Below are positions 1 through 9,950 of a stretch of DNA of 64,000 bases, piece by piece. The first letter of the stretch is position 1. Every line of letters begins with the position of its first letter. The stretch spans positions 9,206,501 to 9,270,500 of the forward strand of contig NC_079321.1 of assembly GCF_029931775.1 (NCBI RefSeq). Direction: 5' to 3'. The notes beneath the pieces are model-generated. The model saw only the letters and a list, made by a program, of their open reading frames with translations. It did not search any database and had not been told where the DNA came from. This DNA is from Euleptes europaea (taxonomy: Eukaryota > Chordata > Lepidosauria > Squamata > Sphaerodactylidae). The translations under genes were made by a program, and so were the position numbers.

Positions 1-151
1 CCATCCAATCGGATCTCCAGTTGGCCAGTCAGAAGCCCTGCTGGGCAAGTTCCCAACTGGCCCCATTCCAATTTTTAAAAAACTTGGTGAGCAACAGGAA
101 AGGTGTTGGCAGGTGCCATGGCGCCCACGGACACCACCTTAGGGATCCCTG
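1..151 (-). mobile_element. hAT-like non-autonomous DNA transposon, cut by window edge
   Basis: Read on the minus strand it starts CAGGGATCCCTAAGGTGGTG and contains a GGGCGCCATGG block. The complete element at 63003-63332 has a similar end and the same block, so the two look like one family. Only one end is inside the window. Family assignment is by comparison within the window. Confidence 0.5.
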
Positions 152-230
152 CCTTACAAGGTTAAAGTGTTGAATTTGGCCACCCAGTAACTTAACTTGT
201 TCAGATGCACAGGGGAATATACAACCATTA

Positions 231-526
231 AAGGTAAAGGTCCCCTGTGCAAGCACCTGGTCATTCCTGACCCATGGGGTGACGTCACATCCTGACATTT
301 CCAAGGCAGACTTTGTTTGTGGGGTGGTTTGCCAGTGCCTTCCCCAGTCGTCTTCCCTTTACCCCCAGCAAGCTGGGTACTCATTTCACCGACCTCGGAA
401 GGATGGAAGGCTGAGTCAACCTTGAGCGGCTAACTGTAACCGACTTCCGTTGGGATCGAACTCAGTTCGGGAGCAGAGCTTTTGACTGCAGGACTGCAGC
501 TTACCACTCTGCGCCACGGGGCTCCT
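231..526 (-). repeat. tRNA-derived SINE (GGAGCCCCGTGGCGCAG head), copy 1 of a pair
   Basis: On the minus strand the head GGAGCCCCGTGGCGCAGAG gives an A-box-like start, and GAGTTCGATCC is a clear B box. A conserved body follows and ends in a GTAAAGG-type tail. It is flanked by the direct repeats atacaaccatta (219-230) and atacaaacatta (527-538), so this looks like a full insertion by LINE machinery. Confidence 0.75.
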
Positions 527-538
527 ATACAAACATTA

Positions 539-838
539 AAAAGGTAAAGGTCCCCTGTGCAAGCACCGGGTCATTCCTGACCCATGGGGTGACGTCACAT
601 CCCGACGTTTACTAGGCAGACTTTGTTTACGGGATGGTTTGCCAGTGCCTTCCCCAGTTGTCTTCCCTTTACCCCCCCAGCAAGCTGGGTACTCATTTTA
701 CCGACCTCGGAAGGATGGAAGGCTGAATGAACCTTGATCCAGCTACCTGAAACCGACTTCCGTTGGGATCGAACTCAGGTTGTGAGCAGAGCTTGGACTG
801 CAGTACTGCAGCTGACCGCTCTGCGCTACAGGGCTCCT
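539..838 (-). repeat. tRNA-derived SINE, copy 2 of the pair
   Basis: Same family and orientation as 231-526. It lies between the direct repeats at 527-538 and 839-850 (acacaaccatta). The middle repeat is shared with copy 1, so the two SINEs sit head to tail at one target site. Confidence 0.75.
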
Positions 839-887
839 ACACAACCATTAGGCCTGGTAAAATACCCTTCTAATAGATGGACTCCTG

Positions 888-1300
888 GTCGTTTGAGGAA
901 GTGAGTTACGTCTCGCAAAGGTTTTGGGCTGAAATAAATTGTGTTAGTCTTTAAGACGGTGCTGGACTTCGGTGCAGTTTTGGTGCAACAGACTAACATG
1001 GATATTCCCTCCTCTGGCATGTTTTGAGGAAGACTGCTTGTGGCTGTCTCCATGGATGGCTGCAGAAAAGAGCAAGACCCCAGTAGCTCCTCAGAGACAA
1101 ACAAAATTTCTGGCAGGGTCTGAGCTTTCGTGAGCCACAGCTCACTTCTTCAGATACTGAAGATCTGAAGAAGTGAGCTGTGGCTCACGAAAGCTCATAC
1201 CCTGCTAGAAAGTTTGTTTGTCTTCGAGGAGCTACTGGGGTCTTGCTCTTTTCTACTGCTACAGACAAACTAACACGGCTACCCATTGTGATCTGTCTCC
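888..1300. repeat. Three copies of a reptile interspersed repeat, two of them head to head
   Basis: A unit with a gaagtgagctgtggctcacg block, a 'gctactggggtcttgctctt' block and a 'cagacaaactaacacggc' block appears forward at about 888-1003, reversed at about 1060-1155, and forward again at 1163-1300. The last two copies meet at 1114-1204 as 42-bp arms with one mismatch around a 7-nt loop. Partial copies occur at 12331-12431, 20738-21290 and about 43806-43860. No coding content is evident. Confidence 0.65.
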
Positions 1301-1794
1301 ACGGATGGCTTGCGTTTAACAGTGTTGGAAGCCCCCTTTGCCTGTATGCAGAAGGCATGCTTTCATTGATTTCTGCTAACTCACTATCTGAAACTCATGA
1401 AAGGGAGTCAGCGGGACATACTTTTCCAATTTCTCTCTCTCTGGGGCATACCAGAAGTTTGGAAAGTCTGGCATGTGCTAAGCAGAGACTACAGCAGTTC
1501 TGTTCCAGTCGACTTGTTTCGCCGAGTTTCTATGCGCGCACCTCCCCGTATCAAGTGTGCTGGCATTGATGTCACATTTAGTGAAGGCCAGAAACTCTCC
1601 CCCTTTCTCGCCCCTATCGAAACTAATCTTGTGGCTGTAAGGATCTCTCCACTTCCCTCTATGACCCCAAAGTGTTTTCTGTGATCCTACGAAATTCACG
1701 TGCCAAGGGCGGGTGAAGAATGTCAACAAGAGTAACAGCCTACTTTCAGAGGGGCAGCTATCTTAAGTCCTTTTCATGGTGTTGGTGATGGAAA

Positions 1795-1965
1795 GTGCCG
1801 TCAAGTACACTTCTGGGCAGCAGAGTATGTGAACAAGATCTTGGGGTACGGGTGGACCGTAAGTTAAATATGAGCAGCCAGTGTGATGCAGCGACAAAAA
1901 AAGCTAATGTGATCCTGTTGGCAGCAGAGGATAAGACTCGCAATAATGGGTTTAAATTGAATTTG
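1795..1965 (+). mobile_element. CR1-type LINE fragment (reverse transcriptase C-terminal part)
   Basis: The frame reads EQDLGVRVDRKLNMSSQC followed by KKAN. This is the block after the catalytic core in CR1-type reverse transcriptases, and a close version occurs in the larger copies at 26440-27931 and 61393-62333. It is a short internal piece with no recognisable ends. Confidence 0.6.
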
Positions 1966-2123
1966 AATTATACACAATGATACCTCACCCAGTACTTCCA
2001 GCATTTTGTGGTCCTTTTATCCTACTTTTTGGTTTCCCCCCCCCCATTAAGTGTTATATAAATATCTTCCTAGTAGTGACCCACTGATGCTGGAATAAAA
2101 ACTTTGGTAATCTTCATTACGTA

Positions 2124-2320
2124 ACTGTGTGTTGTCAAGTCACAACTGACTTATGGCGACCCCAGCAAGGGGCTTTCAGTGCACTTGAGAATCAGAGGTG
2201 GTTTGCCATTGCCTTCCTCTGCACAGTCTTTCTTGGTGGTCTCCCATCCAAATACTGACCCTGCTTAGCTTCTGAGATCGGACGAGAACAGGCTATACCA
2301 TGCCGCCTCCCCCCTCCAGT
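2124..2320 (-). repeat. 5S rRNA-derived SINE with BovB-like tail
   Basis: The minus strand carries a diverged 5S promoter core (tctcagaagctaagcaggg, then tttggatgggagaccacc) and ends in a CTTGACRRCAC-type tail shared with BovB LINEs. In squamates such SINEs are mobilised by RTE/BovB. The head is diverged. Confidence 0.75.
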
Positions 2321-2469
2321 CTTTATTAAGGTGCCACAAAACTTTTATTTATTATCACTGCATTTCAAATTTGGGATATATGTGCATGAAAGCATGGAAA
2401 ATGTCTTCCGGTATTAATTCCTGAGGGATCGTCTGTTGTAGCAAAATTACACGGGAGTCCGGCAGCGCC

Positions 2470-2575
2470 TTAAAGACTAACAAAGAAGTATTTCAGCCTG
2501 CTCTTTCGGGCGTCAGAGCTCATTGGGGAAGTGAGCTCTGACTCACGAAGCCTCAGGCTGAAATATTTTTTTTGC
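2470..2575. repeat. Foldback repeat, about 35-bp imperfect arms
   Basis: A left arm at about 2487-2523 (tatttcagcctg onward) pairs with a right arm ending near 2565 (caggctgaaata). Flanking 'cttaaagactaacaaa' and 'gccagtctttaa' blocks resemble the family at 888-1300, so this appears to be another head-to-head pair. Confidence 0.55.
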
Positions 2576-3411
2576 CAGTCTTTAATTTGCAACCGGATTC
2601 CTGTGTAATTTCTTTGCAGGTACATAGGTTGGAGATCTGAGTTTGCAAGTTTTCTCTTTGCAATAGCAGCGGCTCCTTGTGCTACGTCGAGGGTCGCCAA
2701 CAAACATATTGTTATAACTTCCGTTGTAAAGCCTGTCGGGACGAGAATCAGAAAGACGTGGAGCGGACTTCCTTGTGCTTGTGTATAAAAAGAGAGAACA
2801 AACACCATCAATTGTGATAGGAGTAGGTGATAGGAGTAAATTACCTCGTAAATCTCTGGAGAATTCGGAAAGGTGTCTTTGGGAAAGACACCGTGAACTC
2901 TGTTCTCCTTAGTTTGTGTTTTAGAGAAAACCACCGACATTTTGCCTGCCTGCAAGCTCACGTAATTCTGTCATACATCCTCCAGGGCACTGGGACACTG
3001 CCCAAAGGGCCAGATGTGCCGTATGTATTTCCTGGCAACAGACCCATCTACAGACAATGCAGGGCTGGCGTCAAGAGGTGGAGCTGATCAGGGTAGCTGA
3101 AAGGGCTTGGCAGCCAGGCGTTCTTCGAAGCCAGCAAAATGGACATACAAAAAAAAATAAAAATACACAAACGTCTCTGTCTTTTTTGGGGAAATTAGAA
3201 TTGCAGGATTCCAGTCTGTAGCGCTATAGGGTACGATGCATAGTGTTTTCTCATTCAGTGATGGCAAAATGTAGGCCCAGGGGAGAACATCTGGTCCCTC
3301 GGGGTCATTTTGTTTGGTGTCTGGTGGTGGTACTAAATTTCGATGCAGAGTGAAAAAGTTGACCGCCTGAAAGGGGAAAAGCAAGTCGGGCATTGAGGGA
3401 GTCCACACGTT
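2576..3411. other. Unassigned non-coding stretch
   Basis: I see no exon, RNA gene or family-assignable repeat here. The open frames lack recognisable domains and splice context. Confidence 0.5.
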
Positions 3412-3606
3412 GTGTGTGTGTAAAGTGCTGTCAAGTTGCAGCTGACTTATGGTGACCCCAGCAGGGGGCTTCCAAGGCAAGTGAGAAGCAGAGGGGGTTT
3501 GCCATTGCCTTCCTCTGCGAAGCCTTCCTTGGTGGTCTCCCTTCCAAATACTGACCCTGCTTAGCATCTGAGATTCAATGAGACCGGGCGATACCATGCT
3601 GCCATT
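3412..3606 (-). repeat. 5S rRNA-derived SINE
   Basis: Same family as 2124-2320. It has the gtgtgtgtaaagtgct tail (reverse complement of the BovB-like end plus an ACAC tail), the GGATGGGAGACC-type core on the minus strand, and a degraded 5S head near 3600. Confidence 0.75.
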
Positions 3607-3982
3607 CCTGCCATCCACACTTTAATGCCACATAAAACCCTAAGAGGGGTGTAACATACATATGTGTCACATTCAGCCTTTTCTTTGCAGCATCTTCAAA
3701 ATCGGTGAGATTTTATTTGTTAATAAATGTTGTTTTCTTCTCCCCTCCCTGGATAAAAAATACAAAGTATAAAAAACAACACAACCCCATAGTTTCTGGA
3801 ACAAATGCTACTTGGAATACATTTAAAGGTAAAAACACTGAACCACAAAAAGGTATTCTGTACTCTGTTGGGGACCCGTGAACTCTACCTGTAGAAGTCC
3901 ACATTTTCAGCATTGTGTTCTAGATCTGGAGCATCCTGAGAGCCAAACTAGGTGATAGATCATTCCTGCATCCCCCATGGGT
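3607..3982. other. Unassigned non-coding stretch
   Basis: AT-rich sequence with no recognised gene or repeat family. Confidence 0.4.
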
Positions 3983-4156
3983 AGGGTTGCCAACCTCCGG
4001 GTGGTGGCTGGAGATCTCTTGCTATTACAACTGATCTCCAGGCGACAGAAATCAGTTCACCTGTAGGAAATAGCTGCTTTGGAAGGTGGACTATGGCATT
4101 CTACTCCATTGAAGTCCCTCTTCTCCCCAAACCCTGCCTTCCTCAGGCTCTGTTTG
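3983..4156 (+). mobile_element. MITE-like DNA transposon with AGGGTTGCCA ends, 3' truncated
   Basis: It starts AGGGTTGCCAACCTCC and has the diagnostic palindromic core (ggagatctct, ctgatctccagg, ctgctttgga). The right end is lost before the G tract at 4156. Around ten copies of this ~205-bp element occur in the window; intact ones end TGGCAACCCT. Superfamily not assigned. Confidence 0.65.
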
Positions 4157-4586
4157 GGGGGGGGGGGAATTAATCCAATCCCTTCTTGTGGAGTAACATC
4201 CCAGCACAGACTAGATGCAGGATATTCCACCTCTTTAACAGCAGAGTCCTCAAACAGCCAATTCTATGAATGTGGAGGAATTTTGAATAGCACACGTATC
4301 AAATGTATAAGAAAAAACTGCTTTAATAAATGTTCATAAAGTCTTTCAAAACAAAACATTTTCTTTAAGAGGTTTCTGTAACTTTTATATATTAGGTGCT
4401 GTGGAACACAGGCAGGACAATGCTGCTGCAGTCGTCTTGTTTGTGGGCTTCCTAGAGGCACCTGGTTGGCCACTGTGGGAACTTGATGGGCCTTGGTCTG
4501 ATCCAAAATGGCTTTTCTTACGTTCTTATGGAGGATAGGGCTATCCATGGCTACTAGTCCAAATGGATGCTATTCATGATGCATAC

Positions 4587-4987
4587 TGTCAGCGAGGGCA
4601 TGCAATCGAACCCTGGATAGCGAGGTGACTTTCTTTTCACCTCTCCTTCCCGTGGGAAGGAAGGAAGGGGCAACGGCCAAAGGCTCGAGAAATCTCCATT
4701 TCAAAGTGACTTCCTGATTGTAATCCTGCTCTGATCTTAAGGTGTGAATTCTCTCTCTTGGTGTTGGGGAACCTCTAATGTTTTGCATTTCAAAGCTTTT
4801 TATTTGTAAACATTTCTACCTTGTGTACTCTATAAGAATGCCCTCCAAATGATTTTGCGCCATTGTAACGTTGTGTGTCCTAGATTACTGTACCCTTCCT
4901 TTCAAATAAATTCTACTTTAACTCTCTGCTAACGTCTGGAGTAAAGTTGATGATTCCTGAGAGGCAACGGAGTCCCAGAATCTGACA
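4587..4987 (+). mobile_element. Solo LTR (fossil) inside the CR1 array
   Basis: A 401-bp block begins TGTCAG and ends CTGACA, carries an AATAAA signal at 4905-4910, and is flanked by the 5-bp direct repeat catac (4582-4586 and 4988-4992). The CR1 sequence is continuous across it. No internal retroviral or Gypsy region is present. Family not assigned. It is younger than the CR1 unit it splits. Confidence 0.75.
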
Positions 4988-5029
4988 CATACCTACTATC
5001 TCCAGGATCAGAGGAGCGTGCCTATTATC

Positions 5030-5031
<2 letters not shown>

Positions 5032-5070
<39 letters not shown>

Positions 5071-5281
5071 GTGCCTTCAAGTCGCAGCCGACTTATGGCG
5101 ACCACTTTTTGGGGTTTTCATGGCAAGAGATTAACAGAGGTGGTTTGCCAGTGCCTTCCTCTTCACAGCAACCCTGGTCTTCCTTGGTGGTCTCCCATCC
5201 AAATACTGACCAGGGCTGACCCTGCTTAGCTTCTGAGATCTGATGAGATCAGGCTAGCCTGGGCCATCCAGGTCAGGGCCG
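5032..5281 (-). repeat. 5S rRNA-derived SINE, full length, with (TG)n tail
   Basis: The minus strand reads from a 5S-like head (ctgacctggatggcccaggc) through the tactta/ggatgggagacc core to a BovB-like CTTGAAGGCAC tail and an (AC)n run. An 11-bp duplication, cctattatctt, flanks it (5021-5031 and 5282-5292), which proves insertion into the CR1 unit. Confidence 0.9.
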
Positions 5282-5770
5282 CCTATTATCTTAGGTGCTG
5301 TGAAACACCGGCAGGACGCTGCTGCTGCAGTCGTCTTTTTGTGGGCTTCCTAGAGGCACCTGGTTGGCCACTGTGGGAAACAGTCTGCTGGACTTGATGG
5401 GCCTGGGTCTGATCCAGCAGGGCCTTTCTTATGGAGGATGGGGCTATCCATGGCCACTAGTCAAAATGGATACTAGCCATGATGCCTATTCTCTCCAGGA
5501 TCAGAGGAGCATGCCTATTCCATTAGGTGCTGTGGAACACAGGCAGGATGGTGCTGCTGCAGTCGTCTTGTTTGTGGGCTTCCTGGAGGCACCTGGTTGG
5601 CCCCTGTGGGAACAGACTGCTGGACCTGATGGGCCTTGGTCTGATCCAGCATGGCTTTTCTCATGCTCTTATGTTCTTATGTACCTCATCATAACTAAAA
5701 CAGCGTAACATCTTTGAGAGAGAGAGAAAGAGCGTAAAGCAGACGGACAGGTAGACGTCAGTGGCAGTTA

Positions 5771-5842
5771 GCAGCATCAGTTAGTTACAAAAACTGTCAA
5801 CAGAAGGCAGCATCAGTTAGTTACAAAAACTGTCAACAGAAG
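5771..5842 (+). repeat. 36-bp tandem duplication
   Basis: The unit gcagcatcagttagttacaa plus 16 more bases occurs twice in direct succession (5771-5806, 5807-5842) without mismatch. It looks like a recent local duplication. Confidence 0.85.
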
Positions 5843-5899
5843 GGAGGGGCTGATTCCGGAGGAGTAAAGAACTCTCTGTCACTCAAGTTAGGCTCCAGA

Positions 5900-5967
5900 G
5901 ATTTTTCCAACAGGCTCCGCCCCCCAAAATCTCCAGGTATTTCCCAACCTGGACCTGGCAACCCCAG
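5900..5967 (+). mobile_element. Right-end fragment of the AGGGTTGCCA MITE
   Basis: The segment from 'aggctccgccccccaaaatc' to the end-like ctggcaacccc matches the right part of the copies at 11769-11968 and 42177-42383. Confidence 0.55.
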
Positions 5968-6881
5968 CCATGGGGAAGTGGGCACCATTGTAGAACCGGT
6001 TTTTTTTAAAAAAACTTTTCAAATCACCACAACAGCTCGATCCTGCCTAAATTATGGCCTGTTTCGACCCTTGAAAGTGGTGCGGAAGGAGTTGCGGGAG
6101 CAGAGAATAGCCCCTTCCCCCCTCCCTGCGTAGCAGTCCCTGCAGTGCTTTAAAAAAAGGGGGGGAGACTCTAAAAGGGTTTTACATCCCTGTGGCAGAC
6201 GCAAGGATGCTGTATCATCTAGTCTGGCCCTGAGATTCATAGCGCAGGGGCCGTGTGTATTTTCCATAAGCCCAGAAGTTGTTCTTGGGTGTAGAATGTT
6301 GCCAATCTCAATTTTTTTTCACATTTTCAGAACAAGACCAAACTCCCAGTTTTCTAGCTTATGTGGCTACAGAGACTTGAAAGTAAGCGGCCGATCTCTG
6401 GAGATAATCTAAGAAACTGGGGACAGCGACTGACTAGGATTGCAGAGGTGTCAGAACTCTGTAAAAGCCGCATTTCCTTTCCGTGACTCACAGAAGCCAC
6501 ATAAACTGCAAAATATGCAAATGGGTTGCAGATCTGCTTAACTGACATTATTTGTGCAAATATCAGGATCCTGCTTTCCTTGGGGTACAATTTTGACCTT
6601 CTTTAAAACAAAGCACAGGGAGTTAAATCTCGGTGTTGTGTGTTGATTCTGAACGAGAACAGCTGGGGAAAGATTGTCATAAATTTCCATAGTGCTCTGT
6701 GGGTGCAAGTCTACGCATTCTTTGTCATGTGCACCAGCCAGTCCCTCCCCCTCCCCCATGTGCACTGTTTCCGAGTTTCCACATAAGTTGCCTGCAAACA
6801 CTGTTTGTTACTTGGGAATAGCCAAAGTAACTCAGAGTGTAGCTCTAAACCGAGTTTACACCTTTCTAAGTCCATTGAAAT
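5968..6881. other. Unassigned stretch upstream of PAQR8
   Basis: No recognisable repeat or exon. A non-coding first exon of PAQR8 could lie anywhere upstream of 9915, but I cannot locate it. Confidence 0.4.
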
Positions 6882-6891
6882 AGTGGGCTTA

Positions 6892-7458
6892 CCTGCAACT
6901 ACGGCGGCTAGAACAGTGTTTGCAAAATATTGGCAAGCGAAAACTGTACCAGAACTGGCAGAATGGATTACAAAACTACAAGAGTATGCAACTATGTCGA
7001 GATAAACACACTTTCTCAGAAATAAGTTTGCGGAAGACTAAACAAAAACGGCAGCCATTGTTTGATAGATATGCTTGATCTAACTTTATATATAGACTAA
7101 GCAAATGAACCTAGATTGATAGTCAGAATTGATATGCATTGAATGGTTGACAAACATAGATGGATATGACATAACCATGTACATAGATTAAGAGACGAGA
7201 GGATAACCAATGAGATTTAAGAGTCTGGGTGGGAGACTTAAATACAGTATTTTAAGTAACTAGAAACAGTTTAGGAGTAATATTAAAACCTAAGATTCTA
7301 GCATACGCTTTTTATATTATGATATCAGGTTTTAATGTGGGGTGGAATGAAAGTAAAGACTAATTCTGGGCACGGAGGTAACAAATGACATGTCAAAATC
7401 CCTATTTGTCTTTCCTCTCTTTTCTCTGTACCCCTTTTATTATGAAAAAATAAAAATC
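6892..7458 (+). mobile_element. L1 LINE, 5' truncated, with perfect target duplication
   Basis: A frame from 6892 to 7005 reads TAARTVFAKYWQAKTVPELA then EWITKLQEYA before a stop. This is the conserved C-terminus of L1 ORF2 (AAR....W pattern). A 450-bp 3' UTR and an A-rich end (tgaaaaaataaaaatc) follow. The 10-bp duplication agtgggctta flanks it exactly (6882-6891 and 7459-7468). Only the last 37 codons or so were copied, as is usual for truncated L1 inserts. Confidence 0.88.
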
Positions 7459-7468
7459 AGTGGGCTTA

Positions 7469-8395
7469 GAAGGATGCAAATTGTTTAGGACTGAAGTCTG
7501 AGATAGACACATTATTAAATGAATCCAGCTCTTTGGCTGCCTGCTTCACCCACACAGAAAGGAGAGAATAGAAGCTTTGTGAATGCGAAATGGGGGCTGA
7601 CCTTGGATTTTTCCTTCTGTAATGTTAATTGTGGGCTGCTTTGTGATGGCTGAATATTGGCAGTGGGTTTCCATTCACTAACGTCATGGGATCTACTTAG
7701 AAGACGAATTTTGCAAGCCTGTTGATTTTTCCATAGTTTCCTAAGTGGGCTCCTTATCGTTTTGATATCAAGATATTCCTTAAGAAGTGTTGGCGCGGGT
7801 TTAATTCTTTGAACACAAACATTTTCTACCACTGAAGTGGTTGTTGCAATTCCCACATCCAAGTTGGATTAAGGCGGTTGTTAATAGTATTGGCCAACTT
7901 TTGTGTGTGTGTGTTGGGGGGACCTTTGCTGCTTCTGTTTTTTAAATAAACTTACCGTAAGTGGTTGTTTTGGGTGCGATCCAGCATGACTTATGCAGCA
8001 ACGTCATATTCACCAAGTTGGTAGAGAAAACCCAACCAGTTCTTGCGGATTCTGTTCTGAAGCGTTGGTAGTTGGGAAATCCACCTTGCTTCTGTCGAGA
8101 TTGAAGCGAATGTAGCGCCACAAGGTGCTTTGAAATTCTGACTTGCGGTGGTAAAACAGGTTCTTCACATCCTGAAGATCCAAGAGGTAAAATATATGAC
8201 CCAGTTGTCTGTGGGGAGGAAATTTTGAAGTGGCGGGAAGGGGTGACTGTGGTTAACGTGGTCTGGGATTATGGGTGGTCCATTCATCTTATATTAAGAA
8301 TTGAAACAAGAATAGTACTGCTATTTGAGAGGAGAACTGATTTGTGACTCGTTTCTTAGGGTATTAAACCCATGTCTGAGTCAGGCTTGAACACC
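7469..8395. other. Unassigned non-coding stretch
   Basis: No exon or repeat family recognised. It lies within 2.5 kb upstream of the PAQR8 coding exon and may hold intronic or regulatory sequence. Confidence 0.4.
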
Positions 8396-8632
8396 CTGAA
8401 CACATGAAGCTGTCTTACACTGAATCAGTGTACACTGCCTTACACTGAATCACTGATGGACCCTTGGTCCATCAAAGTCAGTATTGTCTACTCAGACCAG
8501 CAGCAGCTCTCCAGGGTCTCAGGCAGAGGTCTTCCACATCACCTACCTTCCTAGTCCCTTGAACTGGAGATGCCGGGGGTCGAACCTGGGACCTTCTGCA
8601 TGCCAAGCAGAGGCTCTACCACTGAGCCAAGG
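8396..8632 (-). repeat. tRNA-Ala-like SINE
   Basis: On the minus strand the head keeps tRNA-Ala features: the arm around ccTTGGCATGC (anticodon loop TTGGCAT) and a B box close to GGTTCAATCC. A body with 'ctccagggtctcag' (reverse) and a 3' end near cacatgaagctg follow. Seven copies occur in the window. It is not a functional tRNA gene, because the acceptor stem runs on into SINE body. Confidence 0.8.
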
Positions 8633-8817
8633 CTTCCAAAAATGTGTCTCTCTGAGCAAACACAAACTTATTTTCTGGTCTGTTTTGCATCTTTTTGTGC
8701 AACGTACGCTCTCTGTTTGCGATGCATGGGAGTATGGATTCTGGGAAGTGGTCTGATAAATGTATGTGGAGGTAGGTGGGTAGGTAGATCCAGGGTGTTT
8801 TGTCACCCAAAGCAAGA

Positions 8818-9296
8818 AATTTATTTATTATTTATTTAAAACGCACACCAAAGCACACCAGCCGTCTTTTTTCCTTCAGAGCTCATGGAGGCTTACAACA
8901 TAGACAGCAAAATAAATTGAGCTTATAACATAAAACGCCAAATCTAAAACCTCTACTCAGGACTGCTGATAACCAAATGCAGTTCTCAATAAAACCTTTT
9001 CCAACTGCCTGCTAAAGATTGAAAGCGGGGGATTTGTAGTGGGGCTCCATAGTGGGAGGACAGTGTTTCATCCTTTCCTCCCTTTTTTCCTAGTAGAAAG
9101 ACCCCCCTCCAGATGTTGTTAGTCTGGGGGGGGGGAGTAAGACATTGCATCTTATTTTTCCTCTGATAAGCTTAGTAACACAGTGTGTGTTTATGGGGGG
9201 AGGAATGAATTTCTACCTGGAAAACAGCCCAGGAATTAACAGGAATTAAATAAACATTCATGTCATGGCCAAGATCCAAATCAGGGGTTAGGTGGC
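8818..9296. other. AT-rich stretch, possibly LINE-derived
   Basis: Starts with a tttatttattatttattta run and resembles UTR-like LINE sequence, but no family-specific motif is clear. No gene seen. Confidence 0.3.
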
Positions 9297-9317
9297 TACG
9301 TGGTGTAGTGTTTAAGA

Positions 9318-9560
9318 GCCAGCGTGGTGTAATGGTGAAGAGCAGTGGTTTGGAGCCGTGGAGTCTAATTTGGAAGCCAGCTGGGTGACCTTGGGCTAGT
9401 CACAGCTTTGATAGAGCTCTCTGCGCCCCACCTACCTCACAGTGTGTCTGTTGAGGGGAAGGGAAGGTGATTGTAAGCCGGTTTGATTCCTCCTTAAGTG
9501 GCAGAGAAAGTTGTCATATAACAACCAACTCTTCTTCTACTACTACTGCTACTACTACTA
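9318..9560 (+). repeat. tRNA-derived SINE (Sauria-like, GTGGTGTA A box), short form
   Basis: Starts agccagcgtggtgtaatggt (A box) and carries the body 'gctgggtgaccttgggctag'. It ends 'ataacaaccaactcttcttc' and a (CTA)n tract. It has lost the region with the B box duplication seen in longer copies such as 19269-19575. Confidence 0.75.
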
Positions 9561-9649
9561 TGTTTTAAAGTTAAAAATATGCTGGGAGATCAGAACGTTG
9601 CCGCCATTTTTTGGAAGGCGGGCTTGGTGTATTTTCATTACTACGGAGG

Positions 9650-9872
9650 GAAGGCTGTGACATGGTATAGCCCGATCTCGCTGGATCTTGGAAACTAAGC
9701 AGAGTTGGTACTTGGATGGGAGACCACCAAGGAAGACTGAGCAGAGGAAGGCAATGGAAGACTGAGCAGAGGAAGGCACTGGCAAACCACCTCTGCTTCT
9801 CTCTTGCCTTGAAACCCCATTGTTGGGGTCGCCATAAGCCAGCTGCGACTTGACGGCACTTTACACACATGC
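9650..9872 (+). repeat. 5S rRNA-derived SINE with internal 24-bp repeat
   Basis: Forward copy with head catggtatagcccgatctcg, core tacttggatgggagaccacc and BovB-like tail gcgacttgacggcactttac. The block actgagcagaggaaggca is repeated in tandem at about 9737 and 9761. It ends about 80 bp before the PAQR8 coding ATG. Confidence 0.85.
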
Positions 9873-9950
9873 AGATTCCATTGCTAACAGTGGTTTTGTT
9901 TTTGTTTTGCCTCAGGGGTCTGTGCAACTTTGCTATATACGCTTAACCCA

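Larger units (their letters stand above)
4391..5678 (+). mobile_element. Head-to-tail array of three CR1 LINE 3' ends
   Basis: Three consecutive 3' termini of the same CR1 subfamily lie in the same orientation: 4391-4533, 4534-5437 (itself split by two insertions) and 5438-5678. Each carries the block from 'aggtgctgtggaacacaggc' to 'tctgatccagc' and ends in a CTTATG-type terminus, typical of CR1 octamer tails. The second unit is interrupted by a solo LTR (4587-4987) and a 5S-SINE (5032-5281); both insertions have target duplications. None of the units contains coding sequence. Confidence 0.75.

Noticed and set aside
1180-1684. Overlapping open frames after the palindrome
   Set aside because: They begin inside an interspersed repeat and show no domain or splice context.
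5032-5067. CRISPR-like or protein-coding (CV)n repeat
   Set aside because: It is the (TG)n tail of a 5S-SINE.
5200-5281. 5S rRNA gene candidates
   Set aside because: Only the diverged internal promoter part of 5S is present, followed by a BovB-like tail and target duplications; these are SINEs.
9930-9950. PAQR8 start at the upstream in-frame TTG
   Set aside because: The family N-terminus begins at the ATG at 9951, and the upstream codons have no homology.
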